Part shown: positions 8,551-17,233 of the stretch, piece by piece
How the letters are laid out: each line of letters starts with the position of its first letter
How positions within the stretch are numbered: the stretch's first letter is position 1
NCBI RefSeq assembly: GCF_020524905.1
Contig: NZ_JAIVKI010000019.1
Span: 25,576-89,575, forward strand
Source: Microbulbifer variabilis
Lineage (GTDB): Bacteria; Pseudomonadota; Gammaproteobacteria; Pseudomonadales; Cellvibrionaceae
Direction of reading: 5' to 3'
DNA: 64,000 bases
Notes under the pieces: generated by a model
Databases searched by the model: none
What the model was told of the DNA's origin: nothing
The model's input: only the letters and a program-made list of their open reading frames with translations
Program-made: the position numbers and the translations under genes

Positions 8551-9684
8551 TTATGATGGCGTTTTCCAGGAGTTGACGTAATCCTTAAACTCTATTGCGT
8601 GGGCATCGGGGAGTATATCCCATGGAGTGCGGCTATCGATCATGACTGCCACTTCATCAGTTGCTTTGCGGGCATATTTTGCGCCGGTAGCAAATGCCTT
8701 TGGGTGGGGGCCGTGGGTGAATCCCATGGGGTGCAGTGTGAGCATGCCGGGATGAATATTGTCTCGGCTGAAAAAATTGCCGCGGTGATAAAAGATCAGC
8801 TCATCGTAGTCGTCATTGCTGTGAAAAAACGGCACTTTAAGGGCGCCGGGATCACTCTCGATGGGGCGCGGCACAAAAGTGGCTACCACAAAACCCGGAC
8901 CCACAAAGGTGGTGTGGGCAGAGGGGGGCAGGTGATAGCGATGGCTCATAATGGGACGAATATCTCTCCAGTTGATTCGCACTGCCAGGTTGTCGCCGGT
9001 CCAGCCGGTAGCATCTAGTGGATTAAAGGGGTAGGTGATACTGGAGAGTTGCTGGCGTGCCTTGACCAATACTTGCCACTGGGCATCCCCCTGTTGGGCG
9101 AGAAAGGCTTCGTCGATCTTTGGCACATCCAGGATTGCCTCATCGAAGATGGCATTGGGGCCGAGGATGCCTTTCTCTGGAAGCTGGAAATGGCCGCCGC
9201 TTGCTTCAATCAGTAGTAATTCCAGTGGCTCATTCTCTGTGGGAGAGAGACGCCACATGGTACCTCGGGGCAGGAGGATGTAGTCACCATCGTGGATATT
9301 CAGCCGTCCAAAATCACAGAACAACTCACCACTGCCATTGTGAACGAACAGTAGTTGGTCGCCATCGGCATTGCGCACTAAATGATCCATGGGTTCCCGG
9401 CAGATCCACAGGCCCACCAAGCTTTTTTCATTGCGTAACAGGAGCTTCTGGTCCCATGGACTGTTACCTGCATGAAGGATTTTGGTGCTATCGAAAGCGT
9501 GCGGTCGAAGCGGACCGGTAAATTGGCTCCAGCCGGTAGGAGGGTGGCTGTGGTAGAAGTGGGTGCAGGGACCAAAAAAGCCCTCTTTGCCCATTTCCCT
9601 CTCAAAAGTGTTAGCTGGGAAATCTGCATGGGCCTGGCGGCTGGTCTTCCCTTCAGTGCGGGGAAAGCGGATCCACTGGTTCAT
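8551..9684 (-). CDS. hmgA: Homogentisate 1,2-dioxygenase
   Basis: HmgA is an Fe(II) cupin dioxygenase that opens the homogentisate ring to maleylacetoacetate. The 377-residue protein belongs to a shorter bacterial form (the classical enzyme is about 430-440). It has EGFFGPCTHFYHSHPPTGW near residue 34, cupin segments DGDYILLPRGTMWRL, and the iron-site region FFHSNDDYDELIFYHRGNF (His and Glu ligands, about 287-305) followed by MGFTHGPHPKA (third His). GAGG lies 10 nt before the ATG. It is divergent from a MarR regulator and leads into maiA. HmgA loss causes pyomelanin build-up in many bacteria; this copy looks intact. Confidence 0.93.
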   Translation of the reverse strand: MNQWIRFPRTEGKTSRQAHADFPANTFEREMGKEGFFGPCTHFYHSHPPTGWSQFTGPLRPHAFDSTKILHAGNSPWDQKLLLRNEKSLVGLWICREPMDHLVRNADGDQLLFVHNGSGELFCDFGRLNIHDGDYILLPRGTMWRLSPTENEPLELLLIEASGGHFQLPEKGILGPNAIFDEAILDVPKIDEAFLAQQGDAQWQVLVKARQQLSSITYPFNPLDATGWTGDNLAVRINWRDIRPIMSHRYHLPPSAHTTFVGPGFVVATFVPRPIESDPGALKVPFFHSNDDYDELIFYHRGNFFSRDNIHPGMLTLHPMGFTHGPHPKAFATGAKYARKATDEVAVMIDSRTPWDILPDAHAIEFKDYVNSWKTPS

Positions 9685-9951
9685 GGGCGGCCTCGCTTCT
9701 TGCTGGCAGGGCGGCTGGTGAAGTATCGATCAATCCGCAAATACTACTGCGCATGTTTTTTGCGTTTAAGCGGTATTGTATTAACAAAAATGGCGCTGAA
9801 AACCCTATACTGTGCGACCAATTTTGCCCGGTATCCCAGTGTGCTCCCATGCAACATTTGTGTGCACGGTGGTTACAATTGAAACTAATGTTAGATAAAT
9901 TGGGCATCTGGTACAACCGGGGTTCGAAGATAGGCAGGTGTGAGAGCAGCC

Positions 9952-10452
9952 ATGACCAATGACCACAGTGCGCCGGAGACGGCGGTAAAGCAGGATGAAC
10001 TGCGCCTGGAGAAGTTCTTACCATATCGCCTGTCGGTACTCTCCAACCGTGTGAGTAACGCCATCTCACAAGCGTATGGTGCGCGCTTCCATCTCACCAT
10101 TCCCGCATGGCGGGTAATGGCTATTCTTGGGCGCTTTCCCGATCTTTCCGCAGCAGAACTGGTAGAGCAGACAGCCATGGACAAAGTGGCCATTAGCCGA
10201 GCGGTTTCCTCACTACTGAAGAACGATTACATCACCCGCAGTGAAGATCCTGCGGACCGCCGCCGCCAGGTTTTGAACCTGTCTGAGCTGGGGCGCGAGG
10301 TGTATGCCCGCATAGTGCCGCTCGCGCATCAATATGAAAGTGACCTGATTGCTTCACTTAGCTCAGAGGAGAGAGAGCAATTGGATGGCATTATCGAAAA
10401 ACTGATGGTTCGCGCTAAGGAATGGTCCGAGCGCGGCTTGATTGACCAATAA
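9952..10452 (+). CDS. MarR-family transcriptional regulator, probable regulator of hmgA-maiA
   Basis: MarR proteins are dimeric winged-helix repressors released by small aromatic ligands. This 166-residue protein (a GTG four codons upstream is an alternative start) has the usual helix-turn-helix: LTIPAWRVMAILGRFPDLSAAELVEQTAMDKVAISRAVSSLLKNDYI, then the wing SEDPADRRRQVLNLSELGREVY. It is transcribed away from hmgA across a 267-bp promoter region and lies 25 bp before the aminotransferase gene on the same strand. By position it probably senses homogentisate or a related aromatic and controls one or both flanking units; this is inference. Confidence 0.85.
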   Translation: MTNDHSAPETAVKQDELRLEKFLPYRLSVLSNRVSNAISQAYGARFHLTIPAWRVMAILGRFPDLSAAELVEQTAMDKVAISRAVSSLLKNDYITRSEDPADRRRQVLNLSELGREVYARIVPLAHQYESDLIASLSSEEREQLDGIIEKLMVRAKEWSERGLIDQ

Positions 10453-10477
10453 ATAGGATAAATAGAGGAGTTTTCAG

Positions 10478-11668
10478 ATGTTTGAGCATTTAAGCAGCCT
10501 ACCGCCAGATCCAATTCTCGGCCTGCTGGCCAGCTACCGTGCGGATGAAAACCCCAGCAAAATTGACCTAGGGGTGGGGGTCTACAAGGATGAAGCCGGA
10601 CACACAGCGGTTTTGCAAGCAGTTAAAGAAGCCGAAACACGCCTGCTTCAATGTGAGGAAACCAAGGCCTATATCGGCCCTGCGGGTACTCCGGGTTTTA
10701 ATTCGGTGATGCAGGAGCTGGTGCTGGGTACCGGCCACCCGGCGCTGGTTGGAGGACGCGTGCGATCAGCGCAAACTCCCGGTGGCTGTGGCGCCCTGCG
10801 CGTGCTGGCTGAACTAATTCATCGCGCTAAAGCCGGCGCTACCATCTGGGTGAGCGATCCCACCTGGGCAAACCATGTGCCCCTTCTCGGCAATGCAGGC
10901 CTGAACATCAAGAGCTACCCCTATTACGACCGTGCCACCAGCAGCCTGCAGTTCGACAAAATGGTCGAAACTCTGAAAAATGTGGGCGAGGGTGATGTGG
11001 TCCTGTTCCACGCTTGTTGTCACAACCCCTGTGGCGCGGACCTGTCCCGCGAGCAGTGGAAATTACTGGCAGAAATGGCGCAGAAACAGGGTTTTACACC
11101 ATTTATTGATATGGCCTACCAGGGCTTTGGCGAAAACCTGGAAGATGATGCTTACGGCTTGCGCCTGATGGCAGAGTCGGTTCCCGAAATGCTGGTGGCG
11201 GCCTCCTGTTCCAAAAACTTTGGTCTCTACCGTGAGCGCGTTGGACTGGCCATGGTGATCTATGCCAATGGCGAGAGCGCCGATAAAGGCCACAGCCAGA
11301 TGTTGAGCGCAATTCGTGGGAACTATTCCATGCCACCTTCCCACGGTGCTGCGATTGTGGAATCTATCCTTACAGATGCGGGCCTGAAAGCGAACTGGGA
11401 AGCAGAACTGACCGAGATGCGCGAGCGTATCAACGGACTGCGCGCCGGCTTGGTTGAGGGCCTGGCTGCTGCCGGAGCTGCAGGCGACTTTGGCTTTATT
11501 CGACAGCAGAAAGGGATGTTCTCTTTCCTGGGGATTAGCCCAGAGCAGGTACAACAACTTCAGAAGGACTACTCCATCTATATGGTGGACTCCAGCCGCA
11601 TCAGTATTGCCGGCTTGAGCTCCAGCAATATGGAATACTTCTGCAAGGCGGTTGCCAGCGTGCTGTAA
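10478..11668 (+). CDS. Aromatic amino acid / aspartate aminotransferase (class I, PLP)
   Basis: This enzyme exchanges the amino group between tyrosine, phenylalanine or aspartate and 2-oxoglutarate. At 396 residues it has the normal TyrB/AspC length and motifs: the start MFEHLSSLPPDPILGL, KIDLGVGVYKDEAG, the substrate loop AQTPGGCGALRVLAEL, HACCHNPCGADLSREQW, FIDMAYQGFG, and the PLP lysine in SCSKNFGLYRERVG (about 240-250). GAGGAG sits 8 nt before the ATG. It follows the MarR gene by 25 bp and precedes a DAHP synthase. The context with hmgA/maiA suggests a tyrosine transaminase supplying 4-hydroxyphenylpyruvate. The intervening 4-hydroxyphenylpyruvate dioxygenase is not in the window. Confidence 0.9.
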   Translation: MFEHLSSLPPDPILGLLASYRADENPSKIDLGVGVYKDEAGHTAVLQAVKEAETRLLQCEETKAYIGPAGTPGFNSVMQELVLGTGHPALVGGRVRSAQTPGGCGALRVLAELIHRAKAGATIWVSDPTWANHVPLLGNAGLNIKSYPYYDRATSSLQFDKMVETLKNVGEGDVVLFHACCHNPCGADLSREQWKLLAEMAQKQGFTPFIDMAYQGFGENLEDDAYGLRLMAESVPEMLVAASCSKNFGLYRERVGLAMVIYANGESADKGHSQMLSAIRGNYSMPPSHGAAIVESILTDAGLKANWEAELTEMRERINGLRAGLVEGLAAAGAAGDFGFIRQQKGMFSFLGISPEQVQQLQKDYSIYMVDSSRISIAGLSSSNMEYFCKAVASVL

Positions 11669-11736
11669 ATTCGGCAAATTGGGGGTGAGCGGAAAGCTCG
11701 CCCTTTAACAGTTACCTAATGAAGTAAGAGTGAAAG

Positions 11737-13128
11737 ATGGAAGTTGAGCTAGGAGCCCCAGTGTCTGAATCCCCCTCCCAAATCTGGACCCCGCAGAGCT
11801 GGCGAAACTTCACCGCACACCAACAACCCCAATACACCTCCGCCGAAGAAGTTTCGCAAGTTGCCACGCAGCTTGCTGGCCACCCGCCACTGGTGTTTGC
11901 CGCCGAAGCGCGCGAATTACGTCGTCAGCTGGCCCAGGTAGCGGAAGGTAAGGCGTTTTTGTTGCAGGGTGGTGACTGTGCCGAATCTTTTGCCGACTTC
12001 AATGCCAACCGCATTCGCGACACTTTTAAAGTATTGCTACAAATGGCGGTGGTACTGACCTTTGCCGGTAACCTGCCCGTAGTCAAAGTCGCGCGTATGG
12101 CAGGCCAATATGCCAAGCCTCGCTCCGCCGATACAGAAACGATCGATGGCGTTGAGCTGCCTAGCTATCGTGGCGATATTGTCAACGGCATCGACTTTAC
12201 TGCCGAAGCCCGCCAGCCAGATCCCCAGCGTATGGTCACCGCGTATAACCAATCGGCGGCGACTCTCAACCTACTGCGCGCTTTCGCCCAGGGCGGCCTG
12301 GCCGATTTGCATCAGGTGCATGGCTGGAATCTGAGCTTCCTGAAAAACAATCCTCAGCGCGAAAAATATGCACTCTTGGCCGAGCGACTGCAGGAAGCGC
12401 TGGAATTTATGGCTGTCTGCGGAGTGACTTCAGAGAATACTCCGGCAATTCGCGAAACAGTGCTTTACACCTCTCACGAAGCACTGTTGATGGAATACGA
12501 ACAGGCACTCACCCGCACCGACAGCCTCACCGGCAAATGGTATGACTGCTCCGCACATATGCTCTGGATTGGCGAGCGCACTCGCCAGCTGGACGGTGCC
12601 CATGTGGAATTCCTCTCTGGGGTATGCAACCCCATTGGTGTAAAAGTGGGCCCAGGCATGCAGCCTGATGAGTTGCTGCGTTTGATCGATAAACTCAACC
12701 CAGAGAATGAAGCCGGCCGCTTAACCCTGATTACCCGCATGGGAGCAGATACCCTCGCCGATAAATTGCCCGCGCTGGTACGCGCAGTACAAGCAGAAGG
12801 GCGCTCCGTGGTTTGGAGTACGGACCCCATGCACGGCAACACCGTAAAAGCCGGCAATGGCTACAAAACCCGCGATTTCGATAAGATCCTGCGAGAAATC
12901 CGTGACTTCTTCTCCGTACACTGGTCCGAAGGCAGCCACCCCGGTGGCATCCACCTGGAAATGACCGGACAACATGTTACCGAATGTACCGGCGGCGCCT
13001 GGAAAATTTCTGAAGCCGATCTTGCCAGCTGCTACCGCACTCAGTGCGACCCAAGACTCAATGCCGACCAAGTATTAGAGTTGGCTTTCTGCGTGTCTGA
13101 GTGGTTGCGCGCAGGGCGGATCGCCTAG
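11737..13128 (+). CDS. Class II 3-deoxy-7-phosphoheptulonate (DAHP) synthase
   Basis: DAHP synthase condenses phosphoenolpyruvate and erythrose 4-phosphate in the first step of the shikimate pathway. The 463-residue product is class II (plant/mycobacterial type), shown by [45 protein letters not shown] (metal-binding Cys, about 82), [47 protein letters not shown] and [24 protein letters not shown] at 11761 with AGGAG five nt upstream is a strong alternative start, shortening the protein by eight residues. Class II enzymes serve primary metabolism or feed aromatic secondary metabolites; no such cluster is visible here. A terminator follows. Confidence 0.93.
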   Translation: MEVELGAPVSESPSQIWTPQSWRNFTAHQQPQYTSAEEVSQVATQLAGHPPLVFAAEARELRRQLAQVAEGKAFLLQGGDCAESFADFNANRIRDTFKVLLQMAVVLTFAGNLPVVKVARMAGQYAKPRSADTETIDGVELPSYRGDIVNGIDFTAEARQPDPQRMVTAYNQSAATLNLLRAFAQGGLADLHQVHGWNLSFLKNNPQREKYALLAERLQEALEFMAVCGVTSENTPAIRETVLYTSHEALLMEYEQALTRTDSLTGKWYDCSAHMLWIGERTRQLDGAHVEFLSGVCNPIGVKVGPGMQPDELLRLIDKLNPENEAGRLTLITRMGADTLADKLPALVRAVQAEGRSVVWSTDPMHGNTVKAGNGYKTRDFDKILREIRDFFSVHWSEGSHPGGIHLEMTGQHVTECTGGAWKISEADLASCYRTQCDPRLNADQVLELAFCVSEWLRAGRIA

Positions 13129-13160
13129 CGGCCCAACACACTGCGCTAAAGTTAAATCTT

Positions 13161-13205
13161 AAACCCCTTTCTCTGAGCTTGATGCCTGGGCAAGGGGTTT
13201 TTCTT
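13161..13205 (+). terminator. Rho-independent terminator after DAHP synthase
   Basis: Stem AAACCCCTT/AAGGGGTTT with a 22-nt loop, followed by TTCTTT. It starts 33 nt after the DAHP synthase stop. Confidence 0.75.
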
Positions 13206-13334
13206 TGTTGTGTAATTAAATTTAAGAACTCTTAGATGCCTCTAGATAGTGGGTAGGACATGGTCTCTAAGTCTTATCAACTTTTATTTTTGGTTTTATT
13301 TCCATTTTTTGAGCTAATCTGGTCAAAGATTTCG

Positions 13335-13551
13335 GTCACCGTGACCATTATTTGTTGGAAATGACAGATTGGAGATGAAAGCTCTATGAAATCAATAGGT
13401 TGGATGCGATAAAAAAATTTGTAATAATGATTGTGATGATCATTTTTGTAATTTTGTAAATGGTATCAAGTAGCTTTATCTGATTGATTAATGAGAGAAA
13501 CTTAGGGATATGATGAGAATCTTTATCAGAAATAGCGATCGTGATGATCAC
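13335..13551. promoter_or_regulatory. Odd-centred palindromes upstream of the GH12 gene (operator candidates)
   Basis: Within 270 bp upstream of the GH12 gene there is a palindrome GGTCACCGTGACC (13335-13347) and two copies of GTGATGATCA (13433-13442 and 13541-13550). The second extends to GTGATGATCAC, also symmetrical about its centre. Such sites suit a dimeric regulator. No specific protein can be named. Confidence 0.3.
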
Positions 13552-13605
13552 TATTTAAGTATTAGAATTTTCGAGTTGCCGAATCATTAAAAATAGGAGA
13601 TGTCG

Positions 13606-14461
13606 GTGAGATTCCTGTTGATGATTGCCTTCGTATTTCTTGTGGCTTGTGAGCGCGGTATAAGCGAAATGGATGTATGGGTAAAACCAAATTCAATTAC
13701 TATCACTTGTGAAAATTATTCCACGATTTCAACAGATCAGGGCGTATTAACAAATAACGTATGGAACAAAGATGCAGCAAGAGGTGATGATTGGAATCAA
13801 TGCTTAGAGAAAAGGTTGGTTGATGGTGAATATCAATATGGATGGTCTTGGTCATGGCCATCTGGACGTAAAGTAATTTATTCACAGCCTCAAATAAAAA
13901 TAGGTTCTTCACCGTGGATGCCGGAACCGAAATTCGATAGTTCCATTTCCTCTTAAAATATCTGACCTCGGAAAAATTGATATTTCACATGAAATAGAAG
14001 TTATTACAGACGGAGAGCATAATACTTCAACCACCATGTGGCTTATTACAGAAGCATATAAAGGTAGCGAACCCAATAAATCTGTGATTGCAGCTGAGAT
14101 CATGTTTTGGACATATTACACTGGGGGACATTTAGATCCTGCGGGCCGTAAATATACAGAAGTAATTATCAGCGATAGAGTGTGGGAAGTTTGGTATCAG
14201 AGCGACTGGGAAGACAAGTCGGGTATAAACGATAACAAGTGGATATATATTTCATTCAAGGCAAAAAATCCATCTCTAAAGGCAGGCATTCCTGGTTTTG
14301 AGCTTTTGAATTATGCTATTCAAGAGGGTTTGATTTCTCGAGATCTGTACATAGCGGATATCGAGCTTGGTAATGAAATTATGAGCGGGTCTGGAATAAC
14401 ATGGGTTAAAGAATTTAATGTCGATTATGAGGAAAAATCCAAACAAATTACTGTGCGCTGA
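13606..14461 (+). pseudogene. Glycoside hydrolase family 12-like lipoprotein, disrupted by a frameshift
   Basis: Two adjacent frames together encode one GH12-like protein (endoglucanase/xyloglucanase fold). The first (to 13956) has a lipoprotein signal MRFLLMIAFVFLVAC with lipobox Cys, then YGWSWSWPSGRKVIYSQPQIKIGSSPW. The second continues from about 13940 with VPFPLKISDLGKIDISHEIEV, TTMWLITEAY, the nucleophile-type motif IAAEIMFWTYYTGG and the acid/base-type segment DIELGNEIMSGSGITWVKEFNV near the end. These follow the GH12 order closely. A one-base change near 13940 breaks the frame, and the first frame runs into TAA at 13954. GTG at 13606 has AGGAG seven nt upstream and is preferred to ATG 13600, which abuts the ribosome site. 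Loss of function or a sequencing error are both possible. Confidence 0.75.
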
Positions 14462-14640
14462 ACACGGAAACGTACTGCTGCGCTCGATTTTGTGTGTTGC
14501 TGCGTTCCATTCAATAAAAAACGCTCTCTGCCATTTGTGCCGGTGAGCAAGGTGTTAACTGTTAAAGGAGATATAACGAAGAGTATAATGCATGTGTTGT
14601 TAGGAATGCTGATGCCAGTTTTATCTTTCGCTCATGAGGC

Positions 14641-14835
14641 GGGAAAAAATCAGTATGGGAAAGCTTATTTGTAGCCAGCTTCCCTATTCTTATAATTATA
14701 TTTTTCTTCTGAATATTTATGTGCACCATGAGCAAAGGTGGTAAAAAGATTAACGAAAGGTGATTGGGGAGCAATATTGAGATTGCAAAAGAGCTAAAGC
14801 GTATTGCTGATCATGTTGAGAAAAACAATCAATAA
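14641..14835 (+). pseudogene. Small membrane protein gene interrupted by two in-frame TGA codons (candidate)
   Basis: One continuous frame reads GGKKSVWESLFVASFPILIIIFFF, TGA (14710-14712), IFMCTMSKGGKKINER, TGA (14761-14763), LGSNIEIAKELKRIADHVEKNNQ, then TAA. A hydrophobic helix, a basic patch and an amphipathic charged helix make a typical small inner-membrane protein if both TGA codons were originally TGG (Trp). No start codon is clear upstream because a TGA at 14635 closes the frame. I read it as an eroded gene. Two G-to-A changes are the simplest explanation; a recoding genetic code is not supported by the neighbouring genes. Confidence 0.35.
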
Positions 14836-15058
14836 TCACAGCTATACTCACATTTCGGATTGAGCTTCCCTTTACTTTGTTTTGGCCGGCCGCATACTCT
14901 GAGCGCTATTCTTTTGGGGTTATATAATTAATCTTGAGAAATAGGTTGGCTTTTATTTTAGCTATTTTTATTTGGGGGGGGTATTTGCTTCCGAATATTG
15001 AGGTGTTATCTGTAAGTAATAGAGGTTAAGCTGATTTTGGTTTTTTATTTTGCAACCT

Positions 15059-15286
15059 ATGCACCTTCTCGCGTTGCCTTGGGGAAGGATTCTTCTTTTT
15101 TTGGGGGCAATTTCAGCATGGCTCGCATTGTGGGCAGCCATTTTCTATTTTCTAAATCAAGAGCCATCGCTTAATATAAGTAGAATTTTTGGCCCTGAAA
15201 TGCTGTTCTCAGTTTCAATTCTAGTGCTATCGTTTTCTGTATTGGTTAGAGTGGTTTTTAGGTGGGTAGCTAAATGTCTCTCGTAG
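15059..15286 (+). CDS. Small two-helix membrane protein, hypothetical
   Basis: A 75-residue frame from ATG (a TTG three codons upstream is also possible) encodes two hydrophobic helices, LLALPWGRILLFLGAISAWLALWAAIFYFL and MLFSVSILVLSFSVLVRVVF, ending RWVAKCLS. I recognise no family. It ends about 10 bp before an attC-like inverted repeat, the arrangement seen for integron gene cassettes. No strong ribosome-binding site is visible. Moderate support only. Confidence 0.4.
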   Translation: MHLLALPWGRILLFLGAISAWLALWAAIFYFLNQEPSLNISRIFGPEMLFSVSILVLSFSVLVRVVFRWVAKCLS

Positions 15287-15295
15287 CTAGGAGAC

Positions 15296-15428
15296 ACATA
15301 ACAATCATAGGTTGCTAGGCTTCGGCTACTTCCATGGGGTGTATTATTTTTTGCTCATTTACGCAATGGCTTCGCTCCTCTATTCACGTATAATACGGCC
15401 AGAGTCGCCTTGATTGTGGGCGTTAAGC
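15296..15428 (+). repeat. attC-like site (integron cassette recombination site candidate)
   Basis: The 133-bp segment has an R''-like box ACATAAC at 15296-15302 and an R' box GTTAAGC at 15422-15428, which fits the GTTRRRY consensus exactly. Inside, AATCATAGG (15303-15311) pairs with CCTTGATT (15408-15415) apart from one extra base, as in the L''/L' arms of attC sites with an extrahelical base. Further inward GTATTAT and ATAATAC also pair, giving a long imperfect stem. Position also fits: just after a short ORF and 19 bp before the next (broken) frame. No integrase is in the window. This is pattern recognition, not a model search. Confidence 0.35.
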
Positions 15429-15446
15429 CGAATCAGAATTGAAACT

Positions 15447-15781
15447 ATGGATAAAATGGATCTACAAAATAAGACAATGGCTAAAAGCGCAAAGGTTGAA
15501 GTTTATTAGTTCGAGAACGAAAGTATCGGATTAGAGAAATTCCTATTTCATCGCATAAAGATTGCCTCGGAGTTAATTGATTCTGGCTTTGAATATGAAG
15601 AACAACCAATATCAACCCAAATAGCTTTAGGCGGGAATGCGTTGAAATTAGATAATCAGCAGGATTCCATAGTGACAATCTATCACGAGAGTCATATTCA
15701 GAGCCAGAGGGCTCCATGTATGTGGGCGGCGCCTATAACTGGTGCGATGTTGAAGAATTAATGTTTTCAAAAAGTAAGTAA
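15447..15781 (+). pseudogene. Broken hypothetical gene (in-frame stop and frameshift)
   Basis: The frame from ATG 15447 (or 15477) reads MAKSAKVEVY, then TAG at 15507-15509, then continues FENESIGLEKFLFHRIKIASELIDSGFEYEEQP, STQIALGGNALKLDNQQDSIVTIYHE. Near 15687 a shift into another frame gives ESYSEPEGSMYVGGAYNW and CDVEELMFSKSK before TAA at 15779. The protein-like composition across both lesions suggests a recently inactivated gene of about 110 codons. I do not recognise the family. It begins just after the attC-like site and ends 29 bp before rlmJ. Confidence 0.45.
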
Positions 15782-15810
15782 TGAAACCTAATATTTAAAG
15801 GGCTCATCAA

Positions 15811-16647
15811 TTGTTAAGTTATCGTCACTCATTTCATGCAGGAAATTTTGCTGATCTTATTAAGCATATAGTTTTGGTGGAAATACTTGAGCATCTTGTT
15901 AAAAAGGATTCCCCTTTTGATTATATCGACACTCATGCTGGAGTAGGCCTTTACGACCTTAGGGGCCCTGATTCACAGAAGTTGCAGGAGTACACCGAAG
16001 GTGTTGGTAAATTGGAATTTGATAAACTCCCAGAGATTGATAAATACTATCAGGTCATACACTCTTTCAATGAATCCGACATTATAAATATTTACCCAGG
16101 TTCGCCTGCTATCGCAAATTTCTTCCTTCGGGAACAAGATAGGGGGTGGTTGTTTGAGTTGCATCCAAAAGATTTTGACCTTTTGCGGAGCAATTTTTCT
16201 CACTCAAAAAATATGAGAGTTCACCATAAAGACGGATTTGATGGGCTTAAGGCATTGGTCCCACCACCCAGTAGACGGGGCTTGATATTAATCGATCCAT
16301 CTTATGAGATTAAATCAGAATACCAGATGGTAATTGACCGTGTTATTAAAATGCACAAAAAATTTAGCCGTGGCATTTATGCTATCTGGTACCCCGTGGT
16401 AGACAGGCAATGTATTGCCAAGATGGAGAGAGGATTAGTTCAAAGTGGTATAAGGGATATCCAAAGATTTGAAGTGGGCATATCTGATGACTCAAATAAT
16501 AGAGGTATGACTTCTTCAGGGATGATCGTAATAAATCCCCCATGGAAACTCTACGAAAAAATGTCACAACTACTTCCTAAAATTGCCTCGGAAATTACAC
16601 AAGTGAATAGACCTATTTACAAGTGTGAGATCATAGTTGATGAGTAG
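15811..16647 (+). CDS. rlmJ: 23S rRNA (adenine(2030)-N6)-methyltransferase RlmJ
   Basis: RlmJ methylates A2030 of 23S rRNA using S-adenosylmethionine. The 278-residue product is full length and begins MLSYRHSFHAGNFADLIKHIVLVEILEHL, the hallmark N-terminus. It has the SAM motif region FDYIDTHAGVGLYDL, the catalytic motif IV as DPSYE (usually DPPYE, so Pro is replaced by Ser) in LILIDPSYEIKSEYQ, and the closing GSGMIVINPPW-like SSGMIVINPPWKL. The start is TTG at 15811, supported by the conserved MLSYRHSFHAG alignment. It is a core gene next to accessory DNA on its 5' side. Confidence 0.93.
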   Translation: MLSYRHSFHAGNFADLIKHIVLVEILEHLVKKDSPFDYIDTHAGVGLYDLRGPDSQKLQEYTEGVGKLEFDKLPEIDKYYQVIHSFNESDIINIYPGSPAIANFFLREQDRGWLFELHPKDFDLLRSNFSHSKNMRVHHKDGFDGLKALVPPPSRRGLILIDPSYEIKSEYQMVIDRVIKMHKKFSRGIYAIWYPVVDRQCIAKMERGLVQSGIRDIQRFEVGISDDSNNRGMTSSGMIVINPPWKLYEKMSQLLPKIASEITQVNRPIYKCEIIVDE

Positions 16648-16985
16648 TCTTTGATCCGGTAATATAAAATAATAATTCAGTTAGTTATACGCCTCGATAC
16701 CGAATGTAGCAAACCTGTGCCGGCTATCGAGACGTTCAGGCTATAGAAAAAATAATTTGCCTGTGTGCCCCATTAAAACTGATTAAAAATCATTCATAGC
16801 AGGCGGCTCTATGTAAAATCTAGCCAAGCTTTCTCAACCGAACAATCTTTTTTCCCATCAATCGGCTCAAAGAGAGGCAATACAATACTGAAGGGGGTGA
16901 ATTAATCCAGGCAAGAAAGCGCTTAAGTACTCTGCTTGAAGAGGGAGTGCATGAGTCCTGTCAGAAGGTTGAGCTTCCAAAAAAG

Positions 16986-17008
16986 GCAGCGGTGAGTTCA
17001 GCCGCTGC
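16986..17008. repeat. Small perfect hairpin in the rlmJ-EamA intergenic region
   Basis: GCAGCGG/CCGCTGC with a 9-nt loop, about 340 bp after rlmJ and not followed by a T tract. Function unknown. The rest of 16648-16985 shows nothing I can support. Confidence 0.35.
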
Positions 17009-17042
17009 GTACTTCTCAACCGCCAAGAGTAAAGTGCGCACT

Positions 17043-17076
17043 GATAGGTGAGGCATGTGGATAGGTGAGGCATATG
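17043..17076. repeat. 17-bp direct tandem repeat, two copies
   Basis: GATAGGTGAGGCATGTG is followed directly by GATAGGTGAGGCATATG, 16 of 17 bases identical. It lies in a non-coding region before the EamA gene. Confidence 0.5.
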
Positions 17077-17233
17077 ATATGTATTTAATTTGCTTGGTGA
17101 GTCAGTGTTTTGAAATGCTGTCATCGGGCCATAATTGCCGATTATATAGAGAAAAAATTCATGGTTTTCTGGGGAAATAAGGATATAGAGTGAGCGAAAG
17201 ACACTCTTGAAAAGTTTAAATTTCGCTATGCTA

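Noticed and set aside
8599..9018. 139-codon plus-strand frame across hmgA
   Set aside because: Antisense shadow of a clearly coding gene.
11063..11677. 204-codon minus-strand frame across the aminotransferase
   Set aside because: Antisense shadow; the plus strand has full family motifs.
14641..14835. TGA read as tryptophan or selenocysteine in this organism
   Set aside because: Normal genes in the window use TGA as stop (for example the ExbB-like gene at 53536-53538), and no selenocysteine element was identified; erosion is simpler.
16867..17124. 85-codon minus-strand frame between rlmJ and EamA
   Set aside because: Overlaps tandem repeats and a hairpin, with no motif or ribosome site.
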